The notes under the pieces: model-generated
Databases searched by the model: none
What the model was told of the DNA's origin: nothing
Seen by the model: the letters and a program-made list of their open reading frames with translations, nothing else
Shown: positions 21,968 to 33,416 of the stretch, piece by piece
Layout of the letters: each line of letters opens with the position of its first letter
Position numbering within the stretch: the stretch's first letter is position 1
Assembly: GCF_000227135.1 (NCBI RefSeq)
Contig: NC_018262.1
Span: 1,701,502-1,765,501, forward strand
Origin: Leishmania donovani
Taxonomy: Eukaryota; Euglenozoa; Kinetoplastea; Trypanosomatida; Trypanosomatidae
Direction: 5' to 3'
Length of the DNA stretch: 64,000 nucleotides
Program-made: the position numbers and the translations under genes

Positions 21968-23490
21968 CCGGGTGGCTTCAAGAGTGTATGAGGAAATGAA
22001 GCGATTAGCACAACCGCAGTGCCCCTCACCTTTGCAGAATGGGTTTACTTGTACACCACCGCTACTGTTTTGTGTTTGACGAGGCGACCGGCACCCATTT
22101 GGCCCTCTCCATCCACGCTGGCGTTTGTGAGTTCACCATCTGCACACCTGCGCGACTATTCCAGCTGTTCTTTTCGTTTCCCTTGCTCTCCCCCGCTTTT
22201 GGAGCACGGTGCTTTCCTTGGCGGCGACAAGCACCTCTTCTTGCTCGCGCGCGCTTCAGAGTTGCGACGCGATCGTCTCTGCGGTCGTGTTGGATGATCA
22301 GTGGAACTTCGTGTGCTGGCAACTCTTCTTCTCGCGACTTTTTCCTTTGAACATGACCTCGTGCGTTAGCGTGTGCACTGGTCTTTCTCTCTTCATGGGA
22401 GAGCTGCGCTACAAGAAGATGACACAGCGCACGAGCTTTAGTCGACACTGCGCGGGGCGAGTCCTCCTCTCAGCAAGTCTTTCTGTCCTTGTGTTGACTA
22501 ATGACCGCTTTGCCAGAGGAAAACAAGACAGCGCTAGACGCTCACAAGCGGCCGCGCCGTGCTCGTAGTGTGTCACTCCGAGGTAAAGCGCCCCCGCCCT
22601 CTTCCTCGCCTCCCCCCCTCCCGCCCCCTCTTCCACACTCCTCGGTTGTTTGCTTTGCTGCCGATTGGCCAAGCTCGCTTTTATTCATTCTTTTTTGTTT
22701 GTTTCCCGTTGGCTGGTGATCGTTTGAGTTTGCTTTGGTTTTTTTATTTTGGGTGACGACATGCTTCCTCCTACCTTCTTTGGCTTGTCGTTTGACTTTT
22801 AGGTGAGGTCTTTGGGGTGTATGCTCGTGGGTGTTGTGTGACCTTTTGTTTTCTGCTTCCCATTGCGGTTGCCCCCTTGCTCGTGTTGTGTGTGAACCGC
22901 CTGTAAATCTATACCCTTCGAGCTCATGCTCTTCTCAGCACGGCACCTCCAGCGTGAAGCCGACACTCAGCTGTTCGAAAGCACACGGAAAGAGAAAGAA
23001 AGAAGTCGAGACCGGTGTTCATCGTTTGCGAGATTTCTCTTGCAAGAAGCTTAGACGCGGCACATGAGATGCCGTCTGCGGCCGATGTGGTTGGCAACAC
23101 AGAATATGAGTTGTTTGCCGCGTTGGCGCACACCAGGGCTTGCCAAACAAAATGAAAGCAACGAAAGTGCGTCATGCTGAGACGCGCGACGCTTCATGCA
23201 CTCCCATCATACATCCTCATCATGTCGACGGCGATTCGCACAGACGGTGTTTGGTACTCTGTTTCCTTATCCCCCCTTCTTGTTTTTCGTGGGCTCGTCG
23301 TGGCCAAGATACCGAAGGCTTATCGTGGATACGCACTCATCCAGGTGTTTTGCTTGACCTGCGCGCCGCGTCTCTGCTTGTCGCACTCTCCCGCTTGCCG
23401 TGTGCCGTGCCTCTTTTGCTCTTATCGTCTTCTTCAGAGCGCCGCACTGCGCCACACCGGCCCCCTCCCCGTATCTCTACCTTTGTGGCC
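21968..23490. other. Spacer between the FYVE gene and the 23491 gene
   Basis: 1.5 kb. A short open frame from ATG 22039 starts protein-like (FVFDEATGTHLALSIHAG) but soon becomes pyrimidine-tract translation and has no recognisable family. From about 22580 there are C-rich and T-rich tracts. The tract near 23267-23290 and the AG near 23447-23448 are candidates for splicing the next gene. Confidence 0.5.
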
Positions 23491-24000
23491 ATGGATCAAA
23501 TTGCCGTCTCTGTCAGCGCCCTCGTCCACCGCATGGAGGAGCTGCGCCTCCCGGTTGTGCCGTACAGCACGTACATCAAAGCAGTCTGCATTGGCATTCC
23601 CCTTGCTGTACTGGTCCATGACACGGCTGAGTACTGGCTGCCCACCAAGGTCCGCATTCCGGTGCTCTCGTGGTTCGCGCGCAAGTGGCGACGGAACCCC
23701 GAGGCAAAACACGTGCACCTCCGTGTGATTCGCAATCTGGTTCTCTTCGCGTTTTTTGTCGTGCTCCGCATGGACGGCACGGCGAACGAGGAGGCGGAAC
23801 CGTCGGACTACGTCTCGCAGCGACTGACTAGTGCCTCGGGCCAGCGCGCGGTGAACCAGGAGATCTACAAGTCCCGCCGAGCCGCCTTCAACGCTGCCAC
23901 GGCCGTACTTGGAGAGGAGGAGATGAACATGGAGGGTGTGCAGCAGCAGCGCGACGCCGTGCTCCGCCGTCGCCGCCTCCACGACCCCAACGTGGCGTAA
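23491..24000 (+). CDS. Small hypothetical protein with two probable TM segments
   Basis: 169 residues, family not recognised. Hydrophobic segments lie at about 28-45 (YIKAVCIGIPLAVLVHD) and 78-93 (VIRNLVLFAFFVVLR), separated by a basic loop (FARKWRRNP). The C-terminal 75 residues are charged and helical with a basic end (RRRRLHD). Third-position GC and composition support coding. The same frame is open back to an ATG at 23152, but that part runs through likely polypyrimidine splice signals and is Pro/Ser/Leu-rich, so ATG 23491 is preferred. A mitochondrial or ER membrane location is a guess. Confidence 0.75.
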   Translation: MDQIAVSVSALVHRMEELRLPVVPYSTYIKAVCIGIPLAVLVHDTAEYWLPTKVRIPVLSWFARKWRRNPEAKHVHLRVIRNLVLFAFFVVLRMDGTANEEAEPSDYVSQRLTSASGQRAVNQEIYKSRRAAFNAATAVLGEEEMNMEGVQQQRDAVLRRRRLHDPNVA

Positions 24001-25894
24001 AGCCCAAGTGCCAGCTTGTTTAGTGGCCCACAATGGATGTGCGTTAGCGCCCTGTTAATTTTTTTATTCCCATATGTGCACTGAACTCGTTCTCGTTGGT
24101 GGCGCTGTTTCTTTTCCTCTTGCTGTCGCGGATAAGCAGGTGGTAAGGGGTGAAGCAGCGCTGGGGGAGTAGATTGGCGCTCTCTGCCTCCCTCTCCGAG
24201 TTTCTGTGGAGTCCATCTTTTCCTTTTGAAGGCAACCGATGCTCTGCAAGCCGCACCACAGAAGACCAGCGTCACAGGGCCACCACAGATGTCGTGCTCC
24301 TCTCCACAGCCGCCGCAGGGCCTTTCCTGGCCTCGGCGTGTGCTTCCGGCGTACGTGTGTGGATTGTTCGCTTGAGACTCTAGCGGCCGTTGCCAGATCC
24401 GGGGCTGCTCAACGGGAGCGGAGGGCAGTACAGCGACTTTTGTTTGGGGCACATGGCGAGTTGGCTGATTGTCGCTTCGTTTTTTTTTTTTGCTGGTGCT
24501 TTCGCTTCGCCTATTAAGCTGAAACATAAGTTGTAACTGGGAGGAAGGCCTGCTTGTTTCCTCCTGTCTCTCTCTCTTGCCCTGTGTGTGTGTGTGTACT
24601 TCTGCCTCTTCGTTGTTGCCGTTGAGGCTTCTTTACAAGTGATAAACCAGAAATCTTCGAAACGAACAACAACAGAAAGGTGGAGAGGCATTGTGCAGCA
24701 TAATTCAGGACACATATGGCCACCACCATCCCTTTACTTTTCGAAGGATCTCTCCCTGAAGGTTCTGCGCGTGCATGAGTATGCGGGTTTGCATGTGCGC
24801 AAGCCGAAGGCGCACCGGTACACGCACATCCAGCAGCGAAGAAGGGGTACAACTACCTGCCGCTGCACATTGTCTTCATGAGCGACAGCGCGCACGCGCC
24901 AACGCAAACGGATCTGCGTTGAGATGCCATCTCTGGGCCGCTCGCCGCCACTCAAGCTTGTGACGTGACTTGCAGGAAACCCGACCGCGTGGCCAGGGGT
25001 GATCTGTTTCCTTCTACCTTCCCATCTCGCTCCTCTTGACACCCCGGATCAAGCCGCAAGGGAACTGAATTCTCACACCTGCCACACACCTCACACCCTC
25101 CCGGCTGTGCCTGCGTGTGCGTGTGTGCATGCGGAATCAGGTCTTGTCATCTTGGTAGACGTCCTTTGGTGCTCTTCCCACCCACCTGAAGTGCCTTGCC
25201 CGCAAGAGGCTCACAACAACGGCGCCTGCTATAGAATCACCCCCTCCCCCTCTCTGCCGCCTTTCTTTGGACCGGAGGGTCTGCGGCACTTTCTCATCAT
25301 CTTGGACGGAAGCCAGGGGCAGCATACAGACAGCCAAGACAAAAAACACGCCACTATACAAATCGAAGCACCCATAGAAACATCTTCCTGTTTTCTCGTC
25401 TTTTGAAACTCCCCCCACCCCCTTCCCTTCGCCTGTCAATCTGGCTCTCATCGGACGTCATTCCTGCACCCTTTTTTTCCAGTGTGGAAAGGAGGGGGCT
25501 CTCTGTTGTATGTATGTGTGTGTAGTGTGTGTGTTGAGCCCTCTTCATAGATTTATACTGCATGGTGTGGTGGCGTTTGTGCTGCCGCGATCCTTGATCT
25601 CTCTTGCTTCTCACTGACTTTGCCACGTGCGCGCAACACGGAATTCGGGAGGCGTACGCGTGTGCGTGTGCTTGCCGTGCATCCGTGGCCGAACACACAC
25701 GCGGGAACCAGGTCGCACTTCCCCAACTGAGTAGCGGTGCGTCTCGCTCGGTTACCCGAGCAGCAGACAAGCGTTTCTCACGTCTGCTGCCGTGCTGTTG
25801 TTGTTTCTTTGGCTTTTGCTTGCCGCTGACTCTTTCACAACCAAAGAAAACAAAGGCGCCTTCAGCACGCGCAGGCGCACACGCACACACAGAG
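24001..25894. other. Spacer between the 23491 gene and SAS-6
   Basis: 1.9 kb of mixed composition with several GC-rich patches (about 24230-24440 and 24730-25010) but no frame I would call a gene. A pyrimidine-rich stretch at about 25785-25835 followed by AG at 25845-25846 is a plausible splice acceptor about 50 nt before the SAS-6 ATG. The in-frame upstream extension (from 25604) has no ATG. Confidence 0.5.
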
Positions 25895-28339
25895 ATGATT
25901 AACAGCTACCACCAAAATTCGAGTGTGGTGAGCACGGAGGATGGCAGTAGCTCCACTGTATTTGGTAATCCTCGAATAGAGCACCGACGCCGGCACGCGC
26001 AGCAGCAGCAGCAGCAACTGTCGCGTTCCCCCGGCAATTACGAACGCTTCTCAGAGACGCTGCCGCCGTCCTCCAAAACACGGCAGGACCCTGTCACGGA
26101 GTTCGCGGCGCGACGCGACGGCGAGGGAAGCATTCCCATGTTACTCAGAAACGAAGGCTGTCGGTCACAGATGCATCATATGGAGGCGGTGGAAAGCGGT
26201 GTGGCACCACCACCCGCCGTGCGCACAGCACGCACTGATCTGCCCGCCTTGGCGTCGCCGAAGCCCTCGGCTGAGGAGCCACAGGCCCTCTTGGAAACCA
26301 CAGTGATGGTGTCGACGAAGATGCCCCCACACGAGCCGCAGGTGCGCCCGCTGGGCGTGTATGTGCGCACTGGCCGCGGAGGCCCCAACGGGGTGACGCG
26401 TGTCGTTCTTGTGCGACTGACCGACCCCACAGATCCCTTCTTTTTGTTTGAGTTGGAGCTCCTCGAGGACGACTACAGCGCCTTCAAGCAGCACCTGGAG
26501 CTGCTCGTTGACTTTCACGGCTTTCCGCGCTACCTGGTCGGCATGCTGCGCGACATCGCTGACGGCGCCTCCGCCTATGCGTTGTCCTTTGTGTTGAGCA
26601 GCGCCGCAGTAGGTGACTCGAACCGAGGGACGCTGCGAGTACTGGAGGCGACGGACTTCAAAACTGTAGAGCATATTTCACTCGTGCTACTGCGACAGGG
26701 GGACGCCGGCCTCAAGCGGTACCTCGCGGAGCGCTTTCAACATTACGAGCAGTCGTTCCGTGCCTCGGAGGCTTCCCGAGCGGCCATCACGGCGGAGCTC
26801 CAGGAGAAAATCGATGACTTGCAGGCCGCGAACGACGCGCTGCGTGCCAGTTTGCGCAAGGCCGAGGAGGAGATGCGGTTTATGATGACGGATGCGGAGA
26901 AGGAACAGCTGGTCGCGCTGAACCGACTACGAGACCACCACACGAAGGAGATGAACGGCGCTCGTGAATCATTCGACAAAAAAGTCGAGCAGCTCTCGCA
27001 CGCAGTGGAGGAGAAGACGCGTCAGCTGCGTGACACAACCCACGAAAAGGATGCTGCCTTGGCAGAGTCACACGCTCGCACATCGCAACTTGAGGCCAAG
27101 GTGGCCTCGCTCCAGTCACAGCTCCGTAGTGCACAGGACACGGTAGCCGTTCAGAACAAGGAACTCGCCACGTTGCGTGAGATGAACGAGGAGTTGGCGA
27201 AGTTCAAGGCCGAGGCGACGAAGGCGATGTCGGAGAACGAGCTCAACTACGTGACACTGACGGAGCGGCTCCGCGGCACCAGCACCGCACTGCACAGTCG
27301 AGAAGAGAAGATGGCCGCGCTTCAAGCACACTACGAGAAGCAGGACGAGTACATCCGCATTTTGGCCGAGCAGAACAGGCAGCAGGCAGACCGCGTCCAC
27401 GAGGCGGAGAAGAATCTGGACAAGGCCCATCACATCATCGCAAACCAGCTGCAGGCGATCAAAAACGCGAAGGACCGCTACCACATTGCGATGGATCAGC
27501 TGCGCAGTCAGGAGGCGCTTCTGCTAGAGCGCGACGGTGCCGCACGTCGGCAGCAGGAGGAGCTGACGGCGGCAACAGAGCGCGTCCAGGAGCTGCTGCG
27601 CAAAAACAGCGACCTCCGTGAGCAGCTGGAGACGACTAACAACGCTCGCGAGAAACTGGTGCAGGAGGTGAAGCTGAGTCAGCAGGCACTGCTGCGTCTG
27701 CAGCAGACGACGAGCATCAACGGGCGTCACTGGGGCGTGCTAAGCTCGGCATATCATAGCAGAGAGGGAGCTGCCGCTGGTGTATCCGCCCTGAATGCTG
27801 CGGCGGGGGCGGGCACGGCTGACGTTATGCGCGAGTTCGGCGCACATACACATGTGCTGAGTCAGCCGGGGTACCGCAGCATCAACCTTCCCTCCCGTAA
27901 TAGTGTCTATCGCTCCACAAGCCCGGGAAAGGCCGGATTCGTCTCTGCGTCGAACGGGCTGCCGCCTTCTACCATGGCCACTGCAACTGACAGCGCTACC
28001 GTTATCCAGCGTCCATCGCTCTTTGCAGCGAAGGCAGCTTCTCCGTCCTTGGCGCATAGCAGCCAGGAGCGGGCCAGCAGTGCCGAGACCGCGGGCCTGA
28101 CCGAGCCGCATGGCCGTGCGAGCACGTCGCCACTGAGGAAGACGGAGCCAGCCAGCGGCGCCGCGGCCGCATCGGCGATGCAACCTCCCGTGAAGCCCGT
28201 GTCGCCGCACAAGCGATCGCCGCACACGGGGCAGTCTCCATTCAACGACTTGGCAATCAAGTCCTTCTTTGGCGGAGACGACGCATCGCAGCGAGCGACA
28301 GTGACTGCAGGCCCGGCACTGGAGAGCGCCTACTTTTAG
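25895..28339 (+). CDS. SAS6: Basal body cartwheel protein SAS-6
   Basis: 814 residues. SAS-6 dimers assemble into the nine-fold cartwheel hub that templates centrioles and flagellar basal bodies. The SAS-6 N-terminal head is at about 135-285, marked by DPFFLFELELLEDDYSAFKQ (178-199) and LLVDFHGFPRYLVGMLRDI. F255, in ATDFKTVEHISL, probably corresponds to the hydrophobic residue that drives head-head contact in known SAS-6 structures. A long coiled coil (about 290-620) follows, which separates it from the coiled-coil-less SAS6-like protein. The last ~190 residues are Ser/Pro/Ala-rich and disordered. Unlike animal SAS-6, about 130 polar residues with a Gln run precede the head. ATG 25895 is the first ATG in the frame. 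Confidence 0.9.
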   Translation: MINSYHQNSSVVSTEDGSSSTVFGNPRIEHRRRHAQQQQQQLSRSPGNYERFSETLPPSSKTRQDPVTEFAARRDGEGSIPMLLRNEGCRSQMHHMEAVESGVAPPPAVRTARTDLPALASPKPSAEEPQALLETTVMVSTKMPPHEPQVRPLGVYVRTGRGGPNGVTRVVLVRLTDPTDPFFLFELELLEDDYSAFKQHLELLVDFHGFPRYLVGMLRDIADGASAYALSFVLSSAAVGDSNRGTLRVLEATDFKTVEHISLVLLRQGDAGLKRYLAERFQHYEQSFRASEASRAAITAELQEKIDDLQAANDALRASLRKAEEEMRFMMTDAEKEQLVALNRLRDHHTKEMNGARESFDKKVEQLSHAVEEKTRQLRDTTHEKDAALAESHARTSQLEAKVASLQSQLRSAQDTVAVQNKELATLREMNEELAKFKAEATKAMSENELNYVTLTERLRGTSTALHSREEKMAALQAHYEKQDEYIRILAEQNRQQADRVHEAEKNLDKAHHIIANQLQAIKNAKDRYHIAMDQLRSQEALLLERDGAARRQQEELTAATERVQELLRKNSDLREQLETTNNAREKLVQEVKLSQQALLRLQQTTSINGRHWGVLSSAYHSREGAAAGVSALNAAAGAGTADVMREFGAHTHVLSQPGYRSINLPSRNSVYRSTSPGKAGFVSASNGLPPSTMATATDSATVIQRPSLFAAKAASPSLAHSSQERASSAETAGLTEPHGRASTSPLRKTEPASGAAAASAMQPPVKPVSPHKRSPHTGQSPFNDLAIKSFFGGDDASQRATVTAGPALESAYF

Positions 28340-31300
28340 GACCTGGCTCGTGAGCAACGAAAGGAGGTGAACAGTGGGCGTTGAGAAGCAACACGAACGA
28401 ATGTGCAGTGCAGAAGTGCAACGTGGAGGTGCACATACACACGCACGCACGCACGCGCACACAACACAAATAGTTGCTCCACATGGAGGAGCTACCAATG
28501 GAGGAATGCCGCCTCTGCACTGTCTCTCTCCCCGTCGTTAAGAAACCTTCACGAATGCCGTCCTTGTGGTCGCCGCTGTTGCCATCGGTCTTGTCTGATG
28601 CTGTCTGTTGTTTTTTTTTTTTTGCTATGGCTTTCCCCCTTCCTCTTTTCTGTGCCTCTCATACCGTTGGTAAATAGAAGGCGCGGGCCACAACAAGCAC
28701 GACCAGCGGAGTCGGGTGCGCATCACAACCATATTCACATGTGTGATCCCCCGGCCTTCGCCTTTGATCTATCCCCTCCATCCCCATCCTCTTCATACAA
28801 TCTGTTGACAGGTGTGTCATAGAACAACGCAAGAATGTGAAACTGAACCAAAAGAATGGTGCCAAAAGAATGTTGGCCCTCTTCTGTTGACCGTGGCTGC
28901 CCGTTAGTCGAACACGTGCGGGGTGCAAGAGGAGCTAGACGAGGTAGACACACGTTCTCCTCGCCGTATGTAGGCAGCCGTCATGGTATTGCGTCTCCAC
29001 CGAACCGCTCGCTCGTTGTTCTCCCCACTTCCATTTGGAGCTGACGGTGCCTCTCCTCCGGTACCGCGTGAAACGTAGTCTCTGTGTCGCTGGGAAGGAT
29101 GCATGCTTGAGCCACTGTGGCTCAGAACATGGAAAGGGTTCACTATCGAGCCAGCTGTGGTCTGCGCTGATTCTCGTCTCTCAGCCTTCTTACTCGGTAC
29201 CTGTGCGCCGAACCTCTCTTCGACTGCTATTTAAACCCTACGGACCTCTCTCTCCTCCCATTTCCTTTGGCCTCTCCCTTGCATGCATCTTTTCGCGCTT
29301 CACCAACGCAACGCCGCCGCCATCTGACGCATTGCCCTCAGCTGTCAAGCGCCCTCCTCCACCATCCAGCACTTGCATTCCGCAGAGTCACTCAAGAACT
29401 GTTTCTCATTTGTGTTTCGATCTACCTCTTTAAAAAGTCTGTGCCATTCTGTGAGTGAGTTTGTGTGTGTGTGTGTGTGTGCCCGTTGGCGTTTGTTGTG
29501 TTGCTTCTTCCTTTCTTTTTTTTTTCGCTCCCGCACGCACTTTGTTCGTTCTCTTTTTTTTTTTGTGCTTTTGCTTGCTGTCGTGGCGTGCTTCCGCTGC
29601 CTCACCCGCCCACCCCTCTCTCCCTCCCTCCCCCTTTCGACGCGAGCTCCTTTTCCTGGCGTGCTCTTGTTGTTCAAGGGGGTCGCGTTCTTGTGAAGAA
29701 AGGAGGCGGCGACAGAACAGCCGTCTCGGCTTCGCTGCCTCCATCACTCGCTCTTCGGCGCTTGGTTGTAGTCTCTGCCTTCAGCACCCCCTACCCCGTG
29801 CCAAAGATCACACGTAAATACATACGCCTCCCTCTCCGCTCCTCACGCGGGTACCCATTTACGGCTCGTGAAACGTACACGTGGTCAGCACCTCGTGCAA
29901 GCCTCTGTGCCTGCGCTTACGTGTATCTGTTTGGCGAGGGCGATCGATACGAACGAAAAAAAAAAACTAGAAGAGAATAGGGAATCTAGTTTCCCCTGCC
30001 TCGCCGAGGCGATTGTCTGTTTAGTTTCATTGATTTCATATCTTCCCTTCTGATCGCGTGATCGGCAACCTCAGCCTCTTATCCCCCTCCCTCTTACTGT
30101 TCTCTCTGTTTTGCTGTTCTCATTTTCTTTTATTTTTGCTTTCTTTTGGCACACTCCAACAATCGCGGCACAACGGTCGCCTTTCTTCTGCGTTCTCTCT
30201 CTCCGTGAGTGCTTGCAGAACGCACGCCACTGAAACAAGGGAGCCGCAAGAACGAGTGTTTTCTGCATCAGTGGCGCTTTTCAGCACATATCAAGAAGAC
30301 GAGGTGTGGCGAGACCGCGTGGTTCATTCTGGCACATACGCAGAGAAGAGGTCTGGGTTTCACGTGATATTCGACTGTAAAGAGCGAAAAAAAAAACGCA
30401 CGATCCAAAAAGCGCCACCGTACGCGAACACTGCCAGGCAGTGCGTGGCCTCGATCGTTAACACATAGGCACGAACATTCCTTTATTTTTTGTCCTGTTG
30501 TTCTTCCTTTGGTCTGTTTATGATCTGTCGCCGGTGCTGATTCGCTTCTCTTTAGGTTCTCTACTTTTTCTTCTTTTCCGACTTTGCTTTGCCAACGCCT
30601 CACCCGTAACTCTCGTACCACCGAACACGTGCGCGAACGCGCGCAAGAATATCGGCTCTCGCACGACGGCAAAAATAAACATATACCCCCAAAACGGCAC
30701 ACAAGCATACATTCCTCTCCTTTTCACCTCTCCCCCTCTCCTCCTGCAGCTATATTCAAACACAGAGCTGAGTAAACTCACTTGCCGGACATTTCAGAGA
30801 CGCCGCTTTCCGTTCTCCCTCTTTTGAGCTCGCCAGTGCTTGTGCATTTGTGTGCCATACCTTTGCGTTTTTCTGTCGCTTCCGTTTGTTTTTCTTTTTG
30901 TTCCGTGTGTGTGTCTCCCGGATTTTATTTTTCTTGTCTTTTTTCTTCGTGTTCGTTTTCCTCTTCTTCCTCTCCCTTCCCCCACCACAGGCGTTTTCGT
31001 CGTTCAAAACCTTTGACTACTAGGTCGTCACTCAAGCTCATCTCGGCAGTCGAGCGGCCAAAGCCAGCGACCTTCCTCCACACCGCCACCAACGCCCGTC
31101 TACCTCTCTACACCTCTCCCCGTTCAACCACGATACGAGGTGCTTCTCTTACTGGTTTCCCCCTCGCGGTTCTTTGTTGCTTCATTCTCTACACATGTGT
31201 CTGTGTGTTCATCTTTTTTTTTATTTTTGATCTGTCCAACCTTTCTTTTTTTTGTCGTGCGCGCGTTTTGTGCTCTCTCTACATGGTATACGAGCACGGT

Positions 31301-32364
31301 GGCGAGTCTTTTGTGCATGCCTGCGTTTATTTCTTTTCGTCATTCCTTCTCTGACTCTCTTCTTTGTGTCTTGGTCGTAAAGACTTGAGCCGCTCGATCC
31401 ATTTGAGCTGGTGCGCGGTGTTGAGGTACTTTGAGGTAACGTGTACAGCGGGGCGATCGTTCCTTGTTTTATATAATTATTTTTTTTTCGCTCTTTTTGG
31501 CTGTGTCGACCCCCAATTTCCCTGTCATCTGCGCTCGACTGCGTGCCGTGGACGTCCTTTGCAAGCAGCTGCGTCTGTCATCTCGCATCTCCCGCGCCCT
31601 CCCTCCCTCCCGCTCGTCCTTTCCGATTCCTCACGACGGCGGCGCACGCAGCTACGTCGTGTGTGCGTTGGCGCCCGTGCGAAACCGGCGTGAAGGGAAG
31701 TCGGCAGGAAACGAAAGCGGCAGCGCGTGACAAGATACATAGAAGGGCATTATACTTACACAGCCCCTCACCCCTACGTACCCCTACGCATAGGCACACA
31801 CGCACACGCCACTGCCTCCGAGGAAAAACATCAACCGCAGTAAAACGTGGAAAAAAAAAAGAAAAGCAGAGCATTACGTCTCTCTCATTTTTTTTCTTTT
31901 CTGCTCTGTATTTCTCTCCTTTTGTTGTTTCGTAAGCTTTTTTTCTTTTGTTTACTTTCTGTACTTTCTCGCTCGTGCTTGGTGGTCGTCGTCCCTTCCC
32001 CTTCTCCCCTCTCCTTTCCACGAGCCAACGAATCCGCGCAAACACACATATATATATTTAACTACCTTGCGAAGTACTTCTCCGCGCTCCTGTGTGTCAA
32101 GCTTCTGCGCATGCGCCTCGGAATTCCAATCGGAGGAGCATCGCTTACCTCACGCCTTAGCACCCTCGGAGCTCTTCTTAATTTGATCCTTTGCTGTTGT
32201 TGTTGTTGTTTTTTTTTTCGTTTTTTTTTTTTTTGCTTTGTTCGTTTCTTGATTCATTTCTTCTTTCCTCTTTTGGTACGACTCACCGCAGCGGCGCAGG
32301 GGCCCTCTTCAACCTTTTTACGCACATTCGCAAGCGCAACAATTCGAGTGCCGCTTGTTCAGAG
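28340..32364. other. 4 kb spacer between SAS-6 and the 32365 gene
   Basis: 3' UTR of SAS-6 and then pyrimidine-rich DNA with repeated long T runs and (TG)n at about 29460-29482. No open frame has convincing coding character; the frame ending at 30468 is the least biased but matches nothing I know. A very strong tract at 32189-32240 (TTG repeats then T runs) is followed by AG at 32290-32291, a good acceptor candidate for the next gene. Confidence 0.6.
32290..32291 (+). promoter_or_regulatory. Candidate trans-splice acceptor for the 32365 gene
   Basis: First AG (CACCGCAG) after a roughly 75-nt T-rich tract at about 32189-32263. It would leave a 73-nt 5' UTR. An AG at 32361-32362 directly before the ATG is an alternative. 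Confidence 0.45.
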
Positions 32365-33342
32365 ATGGAGGGCAATCAGTCGGCCTTGACACCGACTCGA
32401 TCCATCTTTCAACTACTGAACTATCACAATGGCCTCGAAGAACTGCTCTTGATGTACTGGTGGGTGATTGTACTCGGCAACCTCGTGCTCTTTGCGTTCG
32501 CGAAGCACTCGCTCATGTGCTGGGAGCTGCATCGGGACAGGCGACGCTTGGAATGCTGCTACATGCGTCACTGTCAACGTCGTCGTGCGGCGCGCCAGTT
32601 GAAGAGTGCGACAGCAGGCCTTTCACATAGAACGGACGCTGAGGAAGCTGCAAGCACCACAAGCAACGCGCCAACAGAGACCTCGTCGTCAAGCAAGGAC
32701 CCGGTCGAGGCAGGAACAGCGGCAAAGTACGCCGTCGACTATGTCAGCAAGCGCGAAAAGAAGAAAATGTGGTTTCCTTTGCTGGTGCCGGCCGTGCCAA
32801 AGCTGAACAAATGTGTCTCGCCACCGAAGACAGCGGAGCTGACAGCAAAGGCCGCGCTATGCCGAAATCGAACCGAGCAACAGGAAACGACAGCGAGCGT
32901 GCATGAGAATGATACCCGGCCGGCGTCGCTGCTGCTCCCACTCCCCTCCGCGACCTCTTCTGACCTCTCCTCGCCGTCACCGCTCTCGACAGCGCAGGCG
33001 AGCACTTCGGCAACGACGCGGCTGCTGAACCGGCTGGGCTTCATGTCGCCTGATCTTAGCCAAGCCAACGACGAAAGATTCGATGCCAGCCGATACAGCA
33101 ACAGCAGCAATGCGTCCTCGCGGTTGAGCAACTGCTGCCCCCGCTACAGCGAGGACGAACAGCGCTTAATTGATAAGAAGCGGCAGGAAAATGTACGTGC
33201 GTGGATGGAGGCTAAGCGCGCCTTGGAGCTAACCGAGTCGCTCGCAGCAGGTTCCCGTGGGGTCATACCGCTATCGTCGGTCACTGCGCGCGAGTTTCAG
33301 CCGTGTGAAAAAGGTGCGATAGAGACGGAGCTCGTTTCATGA
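32365..33342 (+). CDS. Hypothetical single-TM protein, 325 aa
   Basis: Family not recognised. One strong hydrophobic segment at about 28-48 (LLLMYWWVIVLGNLVLFAF) follows a short N-terminal region and precedes an Arg-rich, Cys-containing stretch (about 55-70). The middle is Ser/Thr/Ala-rich and probably disordered (about 75-270). The C-terminal 60 residues regain a charged helical character (EDEQRLIDKKRQENVRAW). The type of topology is undetermined. The frame is open to 32191 through a poly-T tract, which gives a false hydrophobic leader; ATG 32365 is the first ATG. Its 3' flank carries a SIDER-like element starting only about 75 bp after the stop, so post-transcriptional control is possible. 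Confidence 0.75.
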   Translation: MEGNQSALTPTRSIFQLLNYHNGLEELLLMYWWVIVLGNLVLFAFAKHSLMCWELHRDRRRLECCYMRHCQRRRAARQLKSATAGLSHRTDAEEAASTTSNAPTETSSSSKDPVEAGTAAKYAVDYVSKREKKKMWFPLLVPAVPKLNKCVSPPKTAELTAKAALCRNRTEQQETTASVHENDTRPASLLLPLPSATSSDLSSPSPLSTAQASTSATTRLLNRLGFMSPDLSQANDERFDASRYSNSSNASSRLSNCCPRYSEDEQRLIDKKRQENVRAWMEAKRALELTESLAAGSRGVIPLSSVTAREFQPCEKGAIETELVS

Positions 33343-33416
33343 GATGCGAGCCCCCCCCCCCATAGTGCGCACGGATGCTTTCATACTTAATTCGTTTCGT
33401 CTCAGCTTCCTCCCCC

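Noticed and set aside
22039..22350. 103-codon frame after the FYVE gene
   Set aside because: Only the first 35 codons look protein-like. It has no family resemblance, no clear splice signal and a Ser/Arg/Phe-rich remainder.
32191..32364. Hydrophobic leader upstream of the 32365 gene
   Set aside because: It is encoded by the poly-T splice tract, begins with a non-ATG codon and would be removed by trans-splicing.
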